A stretch of 64,000 nucleotides of DNA from contig NC_065535.1 in NCBI RefSeq assembly GCF_932294415.1, positions 9,419,282-9,483,281 of the forward strand, given 5' to 3'. Each line of letters begins with the position of its first letter. The stretch's first letter is position 1. This document shows positions 46,944 through 58,703 of the stretch, piece after piece. The translations under genes and the position numbers were made by a program. The stretch comes from Quercus robur (Eukaryota; Streptophyta; Magnoliopsida; Fagales; Fagaceae). The notes beneath the pieces were generated by a model, which saw only the letters and a list, made by a program, of their open reading frames with translations, was not told the DNA's origin and made no database searches.

Positions 46944-47559
46944 TTATTATTCTTATTTTTTTTTTAGAAATGTAACATTCACAATATTTTTTACAACAAA
47001 TCTTAAGTTTTAAATTGCATTTGTTTTCTATTTAAAATTATCACAATAATTATTTTTTTGCTATCAATAACAGGCTGAAATAACCTGTTACTTAGCATTA
47101 ATTGTAAAAATATTGTGAATATTATATTTTTTTATTTTTTTATCAGTAAAAAAATATTATTTTATTTATTGATTATAAATAATTTTATTATTTAAAATTT
47201 GAAAACCTTTTTTTTTACTTGAAGACTTATTAAAGGACTGCATCTCTTACTACACCGTTCAGCCGGCTTTGCTAAAATATCTCTAACACTAACATTCCGT
47301 ATGCAATGTAGGTAAGGTTGTCACTTGTCACCTTTTACTTTTAAAAAAGTTGTCACCTTTTATCCACATGCAAAATAGGGAAATTTACTATAACTAGTAT
47401 TTTTTTTTTTTGATGAGTACTATAATTAGTATGAGAATATATTCAATCAGGTCATAAATCACGATGTCAACAGCATTATTATTCATCCAAAAAAAGCATC
47501 AGTTTACTAAACGATGAAATACGTACGTGTGCAACACATAACCACATATTAAAAACCAA
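46944..47559. other. AT-rich intergenic DNA
   Basis: No gene. It contains a poly(T) micro-insert at 47386-47432. Confidence 0.5.
47386..47432 (-). mobile_element. Micro-retroposon: poly(T) insert with 15-bp target duplication
   Basis: tactataactagtat at 47386-47400 is repeated with one mismatch at 47418-47432, around 11 T and gatgag. Confidence 0.65.
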
Positions 47560-48335
47560 ATTCATAAATAAATAAATCACTCACCTTCAGCTCACAGCCT
47601 CACACGCACCGCACATGACTGATGAACAAAAAGTCCCAGCCTCCAACCACTAGAGATGCTGCCATTGGAGAAATTACTTAATCTATTTCTTCAATCATCT
47701 TCCCCTTCCCACCGTGCCACCATCACAATTATTTTCTTCTAAAATTAATGGAAAACTCAAACATAATTTAACAAAAACAGTCATTTTCCTTTTAACTATC
47801 GAGATAACCAAACAAATCCTATAACTTTTTCACCACACGTCCTATAAATCCTGAAAATCTAATGGCCTAGCAACTATAAATTCCTCAGGAAGAAAAACAA
47901 AAAGATATTCAATTCACCACCTTTGATTGATTTTCACTCTCTAATTCATCAATTTCACTGAAGATTTAGAATGAAACCATTTAATTTCATCAGCTGAACA
48001 AACTTTAAAGAAATGCATTAAATCTGAAAAATGCTGATAATAACTGAGCTTAGATCTCACCTTAAACAAAGCCGCACAGCACAAAAATACATTTGAAACA
48101 ACGGCGGCTCTAGCGAGTTGTACTAGTGGAAGTGGAAGATGAGTAAGGAGGGTTGGGTTTGTAACCACCACGCAAACAGCTAGCGGATCCAGTGGCTTTT
48201 CTACACTATCCGGCAGCTTCTTCAATGGTGTCATCTCTGGTGGTTGGAGGTTGGGGCTTTTTGTTTTTCAGCCATGTCTATGTGTTATGCGTGTGAGCTG
48301 AAGGTGGGTTTTTTTATTTATTTATGAATTTGTGA
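47560..48335. repeat. Inverted repeat, about 100-bp arms around a 550-bp centre
   Basis: Plus-strand 47560-47670 and the complement of about 48220-48335 share caccttcagctcaca, gaacaaaaagtcccagcctc/gaaaaacaaaaagccccaac and tccaaccac-agagatg, about 80% alike by eye. The inner minus strand has a 97-codon frame (48234-47941) with a plausible donor after ...CCAALFK. It could be the start of an unknown gene, but no family is recognised. Confidence 0.6.
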
Positions 48336-48339
48336 CTTT

Positions 48340-48485
48340 TTTTATACAGCATAGAAATTTTATTATAGTATAATCTAAGTATATATGTGCATAAAACTCT
48401 CTCCTGGAGACTTGAATTCCGACCCTTGCCCCCCACAAACACTTATACTTATGGAGTTACCATCATACCAAAAGTATGCGGTGAT
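48340..48485 (-). mobile_element. Probable SINE remnant (minus strand)
   Basis: On the minus strand tggtatgatggtaactcc resembles a pol III A box, and ggaattcaagtctcc about 40 bp on resembles a B box. No clear tail or target duplication remains. Confidence 0.4.
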
Positions 48486-48961
48486 TATGAATTTGTGTTT
48501 TAAGAAATGATTGTTTGTGGCATATATATTTTATTGTTTAGTAAAATGCTGACATGGCATATTATTATTGGTGGGTGTAAAGTGGGGGTGTTTACACCAT
48601 GACCAAATTGAATGTATTCTCAATTACTATAAATGTTGTTATGAAAAATGGTTAAATCTATTACAAATTTTACCATAACATATTTATAAATTAATGTATA
48701 TCTCTCGAATTGGTGAACTTAATTGACATGATAAATAATTTTTTGAATTAATTTTTTATAGTCAGTGACACATAAGTTTGCAAAAATTATTTAGTAAAAT
48801 TTGTAATACCTTTAAGTATCCATCTTTTAGACTTTTACAGTTTTACTATAAAAGACTTACAAAGTTATGGGACAATCAATGTAATTTGTTCACTTCAACA
48901 ACATTTTTATTGTGAATTGGTGTTATATTAAATTTGTTTGTAAAATTTGTAATATTATTAT
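48486..48961. other. AT-rich intergenic DNA
   Basis: No gene or bounded element recognised. Confidence 0.5.
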
Positions 48962-49594
48962 TGTAGGGACACGATTTTTAAAGACCCAAGGATGACGTTG
49001 GGCTCGTGTGTAAAGGGCCCGAACAATATGATTTGTAGAGAGTGGGTTTGGAAAGGCCTGCCTTTGGACGCTGGGTTTCGGTCTGGTCCCGGTTTCATGA
49101 GTGATCATACAAAGATGGGTTTGGACTGTATAGCTGAGCCTTGCATCAATGTAGTTTGAAATGTTTGACTCCTCGGAATTAGTCCGAGGAGCATTACATT
49201 CTCACCATTCCTCCTCCCTTTTTTTCAGGATCCCCCTCTTTTCTTCAGGATCCCCTCATTTTATATTAGTATTTACCTCCCATCCTTCATCTACGTGTCA
49301 GTTTTTCCTGGTTTGGGGTATTTACTCGTCTTATCAATCCATACGTCAGAGTGGTTGGGGAAAAGTTGGAAAGCATGGTATGGAGTATGGGCTCGTCAGG
49401 CGCTGGGCTCTATATTATGGTGTTGGCAGCTTTCTCGTTTGTACGGCTCTTGTACTGGGTTTGTCCTTTTCTTCAGGCCCTTTGTGAGGTGTTGAGCGTG
49501 AGATCGTCCTCGGCAGTAGGGCTCCTTGGCTTGGACTTTGGGCCCTTAATGTGAAATGGGCTGGGATTTCAAATTTCAGGCCCCACCACCCACA
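48962..49594 (-). mobile_element. Solo LTR related to the non-autonomous element (633 bp)
   Basis: This begins TGTAGGGACACG and ends CACCCACA, with target duplication attat at 48957-48961 and 49595-49599. It aligns in order with the LTR at 24894-25525 (gggcccgaacaatatgatttgtagagagtgg against gggcccaaacaatatcatttgtagagagtgg, and gtcctcggca near the far end) and is one base longer, but it is clearly more diverged. It lies in minus orientation by that alignment. Confidence 0.88.
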
Positions 49595-49787
49595 ATTATC
49601 ATCACTTCAAGACAATAAAATAATAATTATAAAATTTTATTTATTATGTTACCCATTGATCACAATTATTGTCATGACTAATTTTTTTTTCTTAAAATAA
49701 AATTGTTTAGAGCTTTATCATATTACCTTTATATCAAATCGCCATACCACCATTTGTAATTATTAGACATTTGCTCTCTTACGCAAT

Positions 49788-49823
49788 ATCACAATTTGTT
49801 ATTAAAAAAAAAAAATCACAATT
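49788..49823 (+). mobile_element. Micro-retroposon: poly(A) insert with 9-bp target duplication
   Basis: atcacaatt is at 49788-49796 and 49815-49823, around tgttatt plus about 11 A. Confidence 0.55.
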
Positions 49824-50221
49824 GATGTGTTGATGTACACCATCTAAAAAGAAAAAAGAAAATGTCCACCTTTATTACATGAAAGTGGACGTGAGGGTAT
49901 CACTAGTTCACTACCCTTGTGTAATGGAATTTCAATACTTCACTAGTAAATCCTTTAAATATTGTGCAAGCAGCAATTTTCAAAAGATTAATTGTTATCA
50001 AACATGTATTATTATGCATTGTTCCCTATTTCACGTTTTTAATGTGGATATCCTAAAAACATACATATTAACATTGCGTGTGAAATTGTAGATGTTGAGT
50101 GAATAGTGTACATTAAGTCATTAAAAATTGTAAGAACATTTATGTATTTGCTTAGGTCTAGTGGATATTTATGAGTACTCTCAATTTTATACGAAAAACA
50201 TATTTCAGTTTCTAACCATAT

Positions 50222-50223
<2 letters not shown>

Positions 50224-50264
<41 letters not shown>
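50224..50264. repeat. Poly(T) run of about 40 bases
   Basis: This is an unbroken homopolymer, the longest in the window. Its exact length may be affected by sequencing. Confidence 0.8.
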
Positions 50265-53200
50265 CAAAACTAATTTTCTAGGTGTTTTGAGAAATTATTC
50301 TAAGAAAATAGTTTTTAAAGGTTTTTTCACCCACAATTTGTTTGACTCTTATTGTCTACTCCTCTTAAATGAAAATAATAATAATAATTTGTACTAAAGC
50401 ATCAAAACCAGGCAAACCACAAATGACAAACCCATTGGCAAAGGCACGAACCCATCACTCAAACAAACCACAACAAACACTTAACCAACTTGCTGTTATG
50501 TAAAAAATTTTAAACTTTAAACAAATGGTGTGGTGAGTGAATCAAAACTAAGGATGCTTGGAAGATTAATGTAACGCGATGTAGATGAAGGAAACGTGGA
50601 GAAGAGGAGAGAAGATTTCCTTAATTAATTGTTAATTCAAAAGCTTAACCTACGCCAAATGTGAAGTGTAAAATTGCAAATTTTCAGTACTTGGACGAAC
50701 AATGAGCTTGAATGTGGTAAAACTGACCTATATAACAAGCTAACAAGGTTCATGTCAATCTCTTTTAACACCAGAAAATTTATACATATTTATTTCTTCA
50801 TTGGAAAAGAATATGCTCATTTCGCAAAACAAAACCTTCGGAGTGTACACCTTAACTATTTATATATACTGATTTTATAATAACAAAATTCTCCCTTTGA
50901 GGCCTTAACTCCATACTGACGTGACAACTGATTAAAAGTCACAGCGTAATATATAGTAAAATCGTGACATTTAAGGTACAAAGTGGAAGAAGGGTCACAA
51001 TACACTAGCCAAATGATGCCCCACCAGCTTCAACAGCTAAAGAAACTCATCAAGGGCATTAAGAACTATACATCATTTCCATCAGAATTTCCTTATGTTT
51101 CCCAGAAGAGCGATCAGAGAATGCCATTAACTCCAATATTCACAAGTTCAACAAAAACTTATTTCTCTAAATATACCCGTATATATAGCAGTATGGCACT
51201 TTAATTAATACTTTTCATAGATTCTATTTTTCGCTTCAATTGTCTCTAGAAGTTTATCAAAAGCTTTTTATTGATAAGTACAATTCCTTTGTCATCAATA
51301 TCATCCAATGAAATATTTCCTTCTACAACTTCTGCACCGTTTGACATTGCAATTTGAGAAGTTGGCAGGAGAAACTAATTCAGGGAACATCAGCTGATCA
51401 GCAACATTTCTGAACGTGACTTTTTTCATCTTTAGGAGGGAGCATCAACATATACTTTTATGATATTAATGATGGTGCTAACTTGTTACATGTTGGGGTT
51501 TGGCTTCTACGTGCCTTTAGTTTTACCAAGCTTTGATGGTACCTAGCTAGTGAGAAGAGTGTGTCAACTGTTAATATGAATAGAAATGGATAATAGCATT
51601 GTCTAATACACAAAATTGTTTTACACAGTTTCACATATTTTCAAAAACAATTGAAACTAGGACTTATATAAAATAATTTGTGTGCAACAAGTTTAACCTA
51701 ATTAATGGAGAAAGTTTTCATTGTTAAATATCTAGATGTATGCTAATTGTTAGTCTATCACATTATTCAAAATTTTAAACAATGTGTTCAGATATGTAAT
51801 ATTTAATTTGAGCCATGAAATTGATCTATTTTAAATGGAAAGAATCATCTTCCATTAATTCAAAATATAGTTAGGCGACAAATTATGATTAGAGGAAAAA
51901 AATTGTGATCGAGGATGTAACATTTTTCTAATTAAATTTTTTATTTTCGAAATACAATCATAAACCAAATTGAAAATCCAAATTATCTAAATGTAATCTA
52001 GTTTTGCTTCAAGTGTCTAACTTAATTTTCTTAATTTTGGTGTCAAGTGAGCAATTCATAATACTCAACGCGAAAAACAAAATGACCACCTCACTTATCA
52101 AGGTAAAAACACTTCAGCATCACTATTGTTGAATACTTCAATGCGTAAATACAAATTACAACCTAGTAGACCAATTATTAACTCAACCTTATTACAATAT
52201 TATTCAACAATTGTGGAAGTAATGTTCACAAATACTCCTAGGACAATTGTTAGGGACGATAAAATGGATCACACCACATTTTGAAGTAAGACAAATTAAT
52301 AGCAAATGTTAATAAAAAGTTAAACTATTTTTTACTAAAAATAGTTGATCGATTGCCTAGAAAAGACGGAGCGGCACATTGTAAATTTCATCTTAATTGT
52401 ACCGTGGAAAGAAAAACATAGAAATTTTATTAGGTCTGAATAATATATACTTTTAAAACATTTGTTAATAAAATTTTTTATATCATTTTTATGAGAAATA
52501 TGAAAAACTAACCAAAAAAAAATCAATTGTTATTTTTTTTTCCTCTATAAAACTTTTTTATTTCCTAACTTTTCTCAATTTTACTATATAACTTTAACAA
52601 ACTCATATGATAATGAATTTGATTAATACATTTATTGACAAAAGTGTTAACTCCAATCACCAATGCATTGGAGCCGACACTAGCCGACATGCCGTAAAAA
52701 TGGGACAATTATCCATATGAAATAACCCGTGTCTTGTTAACAAAACGTAATGAATGAATGTCACGCTGGGGGTTCAGTAAATGAGGAAGAAAGATTTTGC
52801 ATTGAATGGCGGAGAATGATGAAGGCTGGCCCACGAAGCCAATAAATCAACGACGAAGTTAAATTTGCTCGCAAGGGTGGCATGATTTATTTGTCACCGG
52901 CAATTCAATAGGAGAAGAGGGAATTAATACGCCGACGCGTACTCATGACTTTTCACGGCACGCGTGCGTTCAATTCATGTTACAACTTTCGAGCTCATGT
53001 CACAAAGCTGTCATCCAAGACATACCTTACGTCACTTTTATAAATTATTTCTTTAATTTAAATTCAAATAACACATATATATATATATATATATATTTAT
53101 AGAGGCAAGACGTATGTAAAATATTTAGGTGTTTTTTTAAAAATTTTTATTTTAAGATTTTGTTATGTAGATTTTTTCTCATAAAATAGAATTATATTTT

Positions 53201-54286
53201 TTAGATAAATAGACATATAGTTGAATTTTAAGAACAGTACCTAAGGTATTATATATAAATTTTATCATATATATATATATATATACACTTTTCAATTTAA
53301 GACTAAGAATATGAGATAGAATAAATAATCTCTTCTAAAGTTGAAATCCATGATCAATTTAATTTAATGATTTGAAATATAATGCTCTTTGAATTATGAT
53401 CCATTACTTGTTTCAATTAAATTTAAAAATTTAAGAACACCTTCCTTAATATTATTGCCTTTACTTTTTCTTTTTCTTTTTGAATGAAATTAAATGTCAT
53501 TAAAACTAAAGGGAAAAAAAAAAATTAACCACATTCTTTTCCTGTTGGTCTTATTTCCTTATCAGGAAAAAGAATATAGCCAAAGTGCCGCACACAATTT
53601 TTTTTTTTTTTTTCTTTTAATAAATCAATAGTTATAAGTTATAACAGATAGAGTGTCCTGAATCTTAGACGTTTTAGTTATAAATTCTAAAACATGTAAA
53701 TTGAGCTATAAGGCTTTACGACATATAACTATTTTCATTACAATGAAATGTTTACACCGGTGGTGAGTGAGCACCATATTCCTTCCTCTGTTCACCAAAA
53801 CAAAAATCAAACTTGATGACAGTCACATAATAATAAATTAAGCCACAAATATGGTCCATAATTTTTTTAATGTCTCAGCTGACACTTTTAGAGCAATGCA
53901 CCATACTATTAAGAATATCCTTTGTCTTATTATCATTATGCGACCAACAATTAGGACATATTAAGTTGCAGAGTACTACTGCTACCATCAAAATTTATGA
54001 AAACAAACAAAAAAAATAAAAATTATGAAAACATGTCGTACTATGCAAGTTATGCGCCATATATATATATATATATATATTGTTATATATATTGGCATTA
54101 TATGAAATAACGAAAATGTATTTTGAAAAAATATTTGCTATTTTCGTTTACACAATGATTATTAGGATAATATCAAGGAGCTTAATTTTACATCCTAACT
54201 AAATTAATCAATAGTTGAACGACAAAAATAAAATAAGAAGTATAATTTTAGGGCCAAAGTCATATTAAATTCTATTCTTGCATTAA

Positions 54287-54321
<35 letters not shown>

Positions 54322-54425
54322 CTAAATTGTTACACATGAGTGAGTACATAGGATTTGAACTCTAGCTCTTTTTATAAAAAGGAGACCAATCAAAACCATT
54401 GAGTTACAAAGTTCTTGACACTAAC
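54322..54425 (-). mobile_element. Probable tRNA-derived SINE (minus strand)
   Basis: On the minus strand tgtaactcaatggttttgat (A-box-like) is followed about 40 bp later by gagttcaaatccta (B-box-like). The body runs into (TA)n at 54290-54320. The ends are not certain. Confidence 0.5.
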
Positions 54426-56431
54426 TCATAAAATATTGTGTTTTATATTGAGATGGTTTGTTGCCAAATCATAGTTTCTCACTCTTACTAAATAGGTTTT
54501 AATTTTTGAATGAATATATTAATTTACGAATCTTCTCTTTGAATTATTAAATACAAACGGATAATGAAAAACAAGAGGAACCAATCTATTAAAGCTACTC
54601 CCATTAATTTAGCCATTATCAGGATATTAGAAGTTGCGTTTAATTCTCTTCCATTAATCCTATGTCCTTCCTTAATAAGTTTAGGTTAATACCAATGGGT
54701 CTAACTTACCTTCAATAGTTTTTCAATTGGACATTCTGTTAGTTTCCCATTGAGATAAAATGATGTGATATTGGGGTTTTAATCTCCTCCAAATGTTTAG
54801 TTAATGGATGATATATCAATTTCTCATTAAAACAAAAGAAAATGTCCAATTAAAAAATTATTAGAAGTAAGTCAACCCGTTTTATAAAGCATTCCTCTCA
54901 TGTTTGGCAGGGACAGTTCCACGAGATAATTTCTTGAAATATAAGATGTTGATGTATAGCCGTATAGGTACTACACCACTCTAGGTTTCATTCAAGCCAA
55001 ACCCTTGTTGGACTATTTATATATAACCTTGAGTTTTTTTTGTTTTTTCTTTTTGTTTCTAAAGAATATATAAGTATAACCATAAGTTTATCATAACTTC
55101 AAAAGTGTTCTCGTCATTTATTTGCCAGTTTCTACATAGAATGTAAAATGTATGGTAGTGACACCGACTCTTCATGACTCGTGTGCACAGCAGTGACAGC
55201 ACTATAATCAAGAGAAACAAGATTTAGTGACTTTACAAATTGGTTTGGACAGAACAAGACGAATTTCTCCTGAGTGCACTCTTTTCTTTATGTCGTGACC
55301 ATTAACCAAACATGCTTCCTTGCTTCCTTGGCTACCAGACATTACTTGATTAGTGTTTTCTTATCGTTACTTGATTAATTTTCGTTTATCTAAGATGTAC
55401 TAAGATATTCCAGTAAACCCATTTTGGCCATCTAGATTAGCATGGAGTAAATAAAATGACGTTATTATATGGAGAAAAACTTCATTTCAATGGCAAATCT
55501 ATAGTGTCCCTCAACTTTAAAGGAAAGCCTTATAATCACAATATATTTGACTTGCACTGTATTATATGCTGGTAAATCAACTTTAGACTGCTTTAAATCA
55601 ATTTAAAATACCTCTGTGCGCACCAATAATATTTGAGATTAATGATCTCTCTCTCTCTCTCTCTCTCATATTAAGATAAGAGATACAAAATTCCAGACTA
55701 CGAATGAATTAGGATAAACATTTTAGGGTCTTGGTGAACTAGTGTTAAGATAAGGGGCACATGTGTAAAGAATATTAAAAATTCAATTATCAGTAGTAAT
55801 GTATATTTGTTTGAAAGAAAAAAAAAAAATACACAACTCAAATGTTCATTGTTTTGCAAACACAAATTAAGATGATTTTACGTAGTTTTCTTGATATTTG
55901 AGTTCAACTTGATGTTAAATTATTCAATCCTCCTAGACAGAGATGTCATCTTTGCCCAATGATCCTCCAAAGTCCAAATCAATAGTTAAGTACCATGTAA
56001 CATGTAACTAACTAAGTGATGTTAAGATATTACAAATTTATTATGTAAAGCTTACAAACCGATGTGTCACTAATCATCAAAACTAAAACCAAAAACAAAA
56101 CAAGCCAAATATATATATATATATATATATTTATTTATTTATTAAGTGGTGCACACCAATCAAATCCATTATCATGTTGTAAACTTTTTTATGCAATAAG
56201 ACTTGTATTATCTTTAATATTTTTCTAACTAAAATGAACTTAGTGACAAAGTAGTTGTGTCATGTAAATTAAATATCTTCAACCCTAATCACCTTTAGAC
56301 AGTAAATAATCAAGTGTAATGCTCTCAGCTATTGTTTATGAGGACCATCAAACAAAGATACTATAATTTTTCAGTAGTGAATAAATTTTCACTTGGAAAA
56401 AGTATAAAAAATATCTACTAATTAAGTATTA

Positions 56432-56622
56432 AGTAATACTTGGAATACATAAAAATGCACAACTTTATGCTCATGTGACAAGTTGTTTTTGTGGCACAAA
56501 GTTGTGAGTGGTGGAGGTGTGATGGTGGGCCATGTGGGGACAAACCTCCACTACTCACAACTTATCACGTGGCGAGTTATAATACAAAGTTGTGCACTTT
56601 TATGTGTCCCAAGCATTACTCT
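56432..56622. mobile_element. Mutator-type foldback MITE (191 bp) with 9-bp TSD
   Basis: taagtatta is at 56423-56431 and 56623-56631. The ends agtaatacttggaatacata and (complement) agagtaatgcttgggacaca start inverted repeats that continue for about 90 bp through tgcacaacttt and acaagttgt to ggaggt. Almost the whole element can fold. The 9-bp duplication fits the Mutator superfamily. Non-coding. Confidence 0.85.
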
Positions 56623-57018
56623 TAAGTATTATATAGATTTTAATTTGTATTATTAGGAGGCCTTAATGAAAGGAAATTTTTACTTAGTCTTGGAGCAGTG
56701 CTCCAAGCTTTCATAAATGAATGGACTACATAGTAGATTCCACGTGTGAGAATCCAAAGCACTACTTTGAAACTATGTAAACAAAAGCCAAATTTTTATG
56801 GCATTAAAGATTCTTGTATTTTCTACCCATTTTTTTTTCTTGTATTATATTATTGAAAAGAAAAAAAAAAAATTTGTGTGAGAAACAAATAAAAATCGTA
56901 TTCTGGTTTATGATTCATCAAGTGTAGTATGTCTGATTATTATTATTTTTTTCTATCTTAAAATTTCATTATGTTATAAGAATTGAAAAAATTATAGCAA
57001 TCAGTGACATTCTGTCAT

Positions 57019-57076
57019 CACTCATTGTTTTGTTTTTTTGTTTTTTTTTTTTTTTTTTTTTGAGTAAACACTCATT
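57019..57076 (-). mobile_element. Micro-retroposon: poly(T) insert with 8-bp target duplication
   Basis: cactcatt is at 57019-57026 and 57069-57076, around a T-rich run of about 30 and gagtaaa. Confidence 0.5.
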
Positions 57077-57150
57077 AGTTTAGTTAAGTATAAAGAGGAA
57101 CACACGGTATTTATTTATTAAACTCGGTTCTATTTTAATTCAACTCGTGA

Positions 57151-57310
57151 GAACAATGGACTAGGAACTAGGAAGCCAAACCAGATCAGTCTACCTCGTG
57201 GGTTTGGTTTGCTTATGGTCTTGGTCTTGCTTTTTTTTGATAACAATGTACTATGAACTAGGAAGTAGGAAGCCAAACCAGATCAGTCTACCTCGTGGTC
57301 TTGGTCTTGT
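57151..57310. repeat. Short tandem duplication
   Basis: aggaagccaaaccagatcag, then tctacctcgtgg and gtcttggtcttg occur in order at 57151-57230 and 57241-57310. Confidence 0.8.
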
Positions 57311-57566
57311 TCATATGTACAGTTCTATTTTATTTTATGTTTTTGGTTCATATAGTTGTATTGTTTATTTATTTTAACTCCGTGGAACTTGAGCCACACA
57401 ATACCAATCATGATGTTGAAGCAGCGAATATTCATAGTCATCAACGATCAGTAACCACAGACCAGATTGGCCGTACACCTCAAGACTAGCTCATCAAACC
57501 TCAGAGACTCGAAACCCCGGAAGATACACAACAAGTGGTCATACTGAGACACTGAGTCCGAGTCGT

Positions 57567-57608
57567 ACAGTGCACTTTTTTTTTTTTTTGGTAAACAGAC
57601 AGTGCACT
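57567..57608 (-). mobile_element. Micro-retroposon: poly(T) insert with 10-bp target duplication
   Basis: acagtgcact is at 57567-57576 and 57599-57608, around about 13 T and ggtaaacag. Confidence 0.7.
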
Positions 57609-58289
57609 AACCTTAGCTACGTAAACTAAACTCCGCATGCCCTTTTCAATCAAAGGAACAACCTTTGCTTCCAAGTTCCAACCCTTATAACCCTAACCAT
57701 GGTTAGCTAACCCTTCCCCTTATTTTTTTTTTTCCTCTCTTCGCTGCCTTACAACCACACTTCCTTCCTAGTCTTTTTAGCTCTGCAAGGAAAGAATATA
57801 CGATACATAGGGATGGGTTGGATAAACAGTCATCAAGAGAGAAAAGGGAAAGATGAATTAAGTGGCTTTTCAGCCTTTAAAGTTTAACGAATTTCTTATT
57901 CTATTCATTGGGCTTTGGACGAGAGAGAGAAAGAGAGGGAGAAAGGGATGGTTTCTATGGGGTTTTCAAAATCTAGGTGTTGGTCAAACATATTAGTACA
58001 GCTGCTTTAGGATCTTTTTATAGAGAGAGAGAGAGAGAGAGAGAGAGTTGTGAACTTGGGATTAAAAAAAAAATACTGGGTCTCTTTTTGGAATGATTTT
58101 TGGAAACCAATACTAGAGGCAAAAAAGGATTTGAACATCAAAGTTAATGAAAGATTTTGATTTTAGGTGTGGTCTCTTGTTTGTGTTATAGGGATATTTG
58201 GGTACACATACTAATATAGCAATAAGATTATTTGTTTGTACTTTTGTTGATTGAGATATATATCTATAGGTTTAGATTGAGAAAGATCG

Positions 58290-58703
58290 ATGGGCAAGAA
58301 GAAGCCTCAAAAAACGAAGGAACTTTCAGTAGCAATAGCAGAAGCTTCAATAACAGGAGATGAAGGCCAGCAACAGCCACAGTCTCAGACTCCCAGAAAG
58401 AGAGGTAGGCCTCGCAAGATCATTGAGAAACCTGAAAGCCAAGATAAAAAAGAAGAAGAAGAATCAGAATCAGTAGCTAAAGAAGCTGAAGACACTACTA
58501 ATGAGAGTCAATCGAAGAGAGTTAAAACGGGTGAGGAAGAAGAAGAAGAACAGCCAAAAGGTGAGGGTTCTTCTGCCTCTATGGGACTGGGAGCTTCAAA
58601 GAAAGAAGAGGATCAGACAGAGAAGAGGGAGGTATTTCCAAAAGAGCCTCCGGCTCCAAGAAGCAGAGCTAGGCGAAAGAGTAAACCCAGAAAGAGCAGC
58701 TAG
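58290..58703 (+). CDS. Small AT-hook DNA-binding protein, 137 aa
   Basis: This is a single exon starting MGKKKPQKTKELSVAIAEAS. Residues 36-43 (RKRGRPRK) are a textbook AT-hook with the GRP core, which binds the minor groove of AT-rich DNA. The middle is highly charged, with lysine-glutamate runs and an EEEEEE block near residue 85. The C-terminal 15 residues (RSRARRKSKPRKSS at the end) form a second basic patch that may act as nuclear signal or DNA contact. No folded domain is evident, so it is a disordered chromatin-associated protein. It lacks the PPC domain of plant AHL proteins, so it belongs to the simple, HMGA-like kind. The start has G at +4 and follows a leader with a GA tract. A codon pattern rich in gaa/gag/aag supports coding. 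The target genes are unknown. Confidence 0.75.
   Translation: MGKKKPQKTKELSVAIAEASITGDEGQQQPQSQTPRKRGRPRKIIEKPESQDKKEEEESESVAKEAEDTTNESQSKRVKTGEEEEEEQPKGEGSSASMGLGASKKEEDQTEKREVFPKEPPAPRSRARRKSKPRKSS

Larger units (their letters stand above)
49600..56422. other. Long AT-rich intergenic stretch
   Basis: No gene is supported over 6.8 kb. Simple repeats include a run of about 40 T (50224-50264) and (AT)n at about 53078-53096, 53266-53284, 54060-54080, 54290-54320 and 56109-56130, plus (CT)n at 55647-55668. A 33-codon minus-strand frame at 51347-51246 looks protein-like but is unassigned. Confidence 0.55.
56632..58289. other. Intergenic DNA and 5' flank of the AT-hook gene
   Basis: No gene. It contains two poly(T) micro-inserts, a short tandem duplication at 57151-57310, and a (GA)n tract at about 58024-58047 in the likely leader. 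A possible leader acceptor (tatatctatag) ends at 58269, just before the ATG. Confidence 0.5.

Noticed and set aside
51246-51347. 33-codon minus-strand frame (MSNGAEVVEGNISLDDIDDK...)
   Set aside because: It looks protein-like but is short, has no splice partners and matches no family I recognise.
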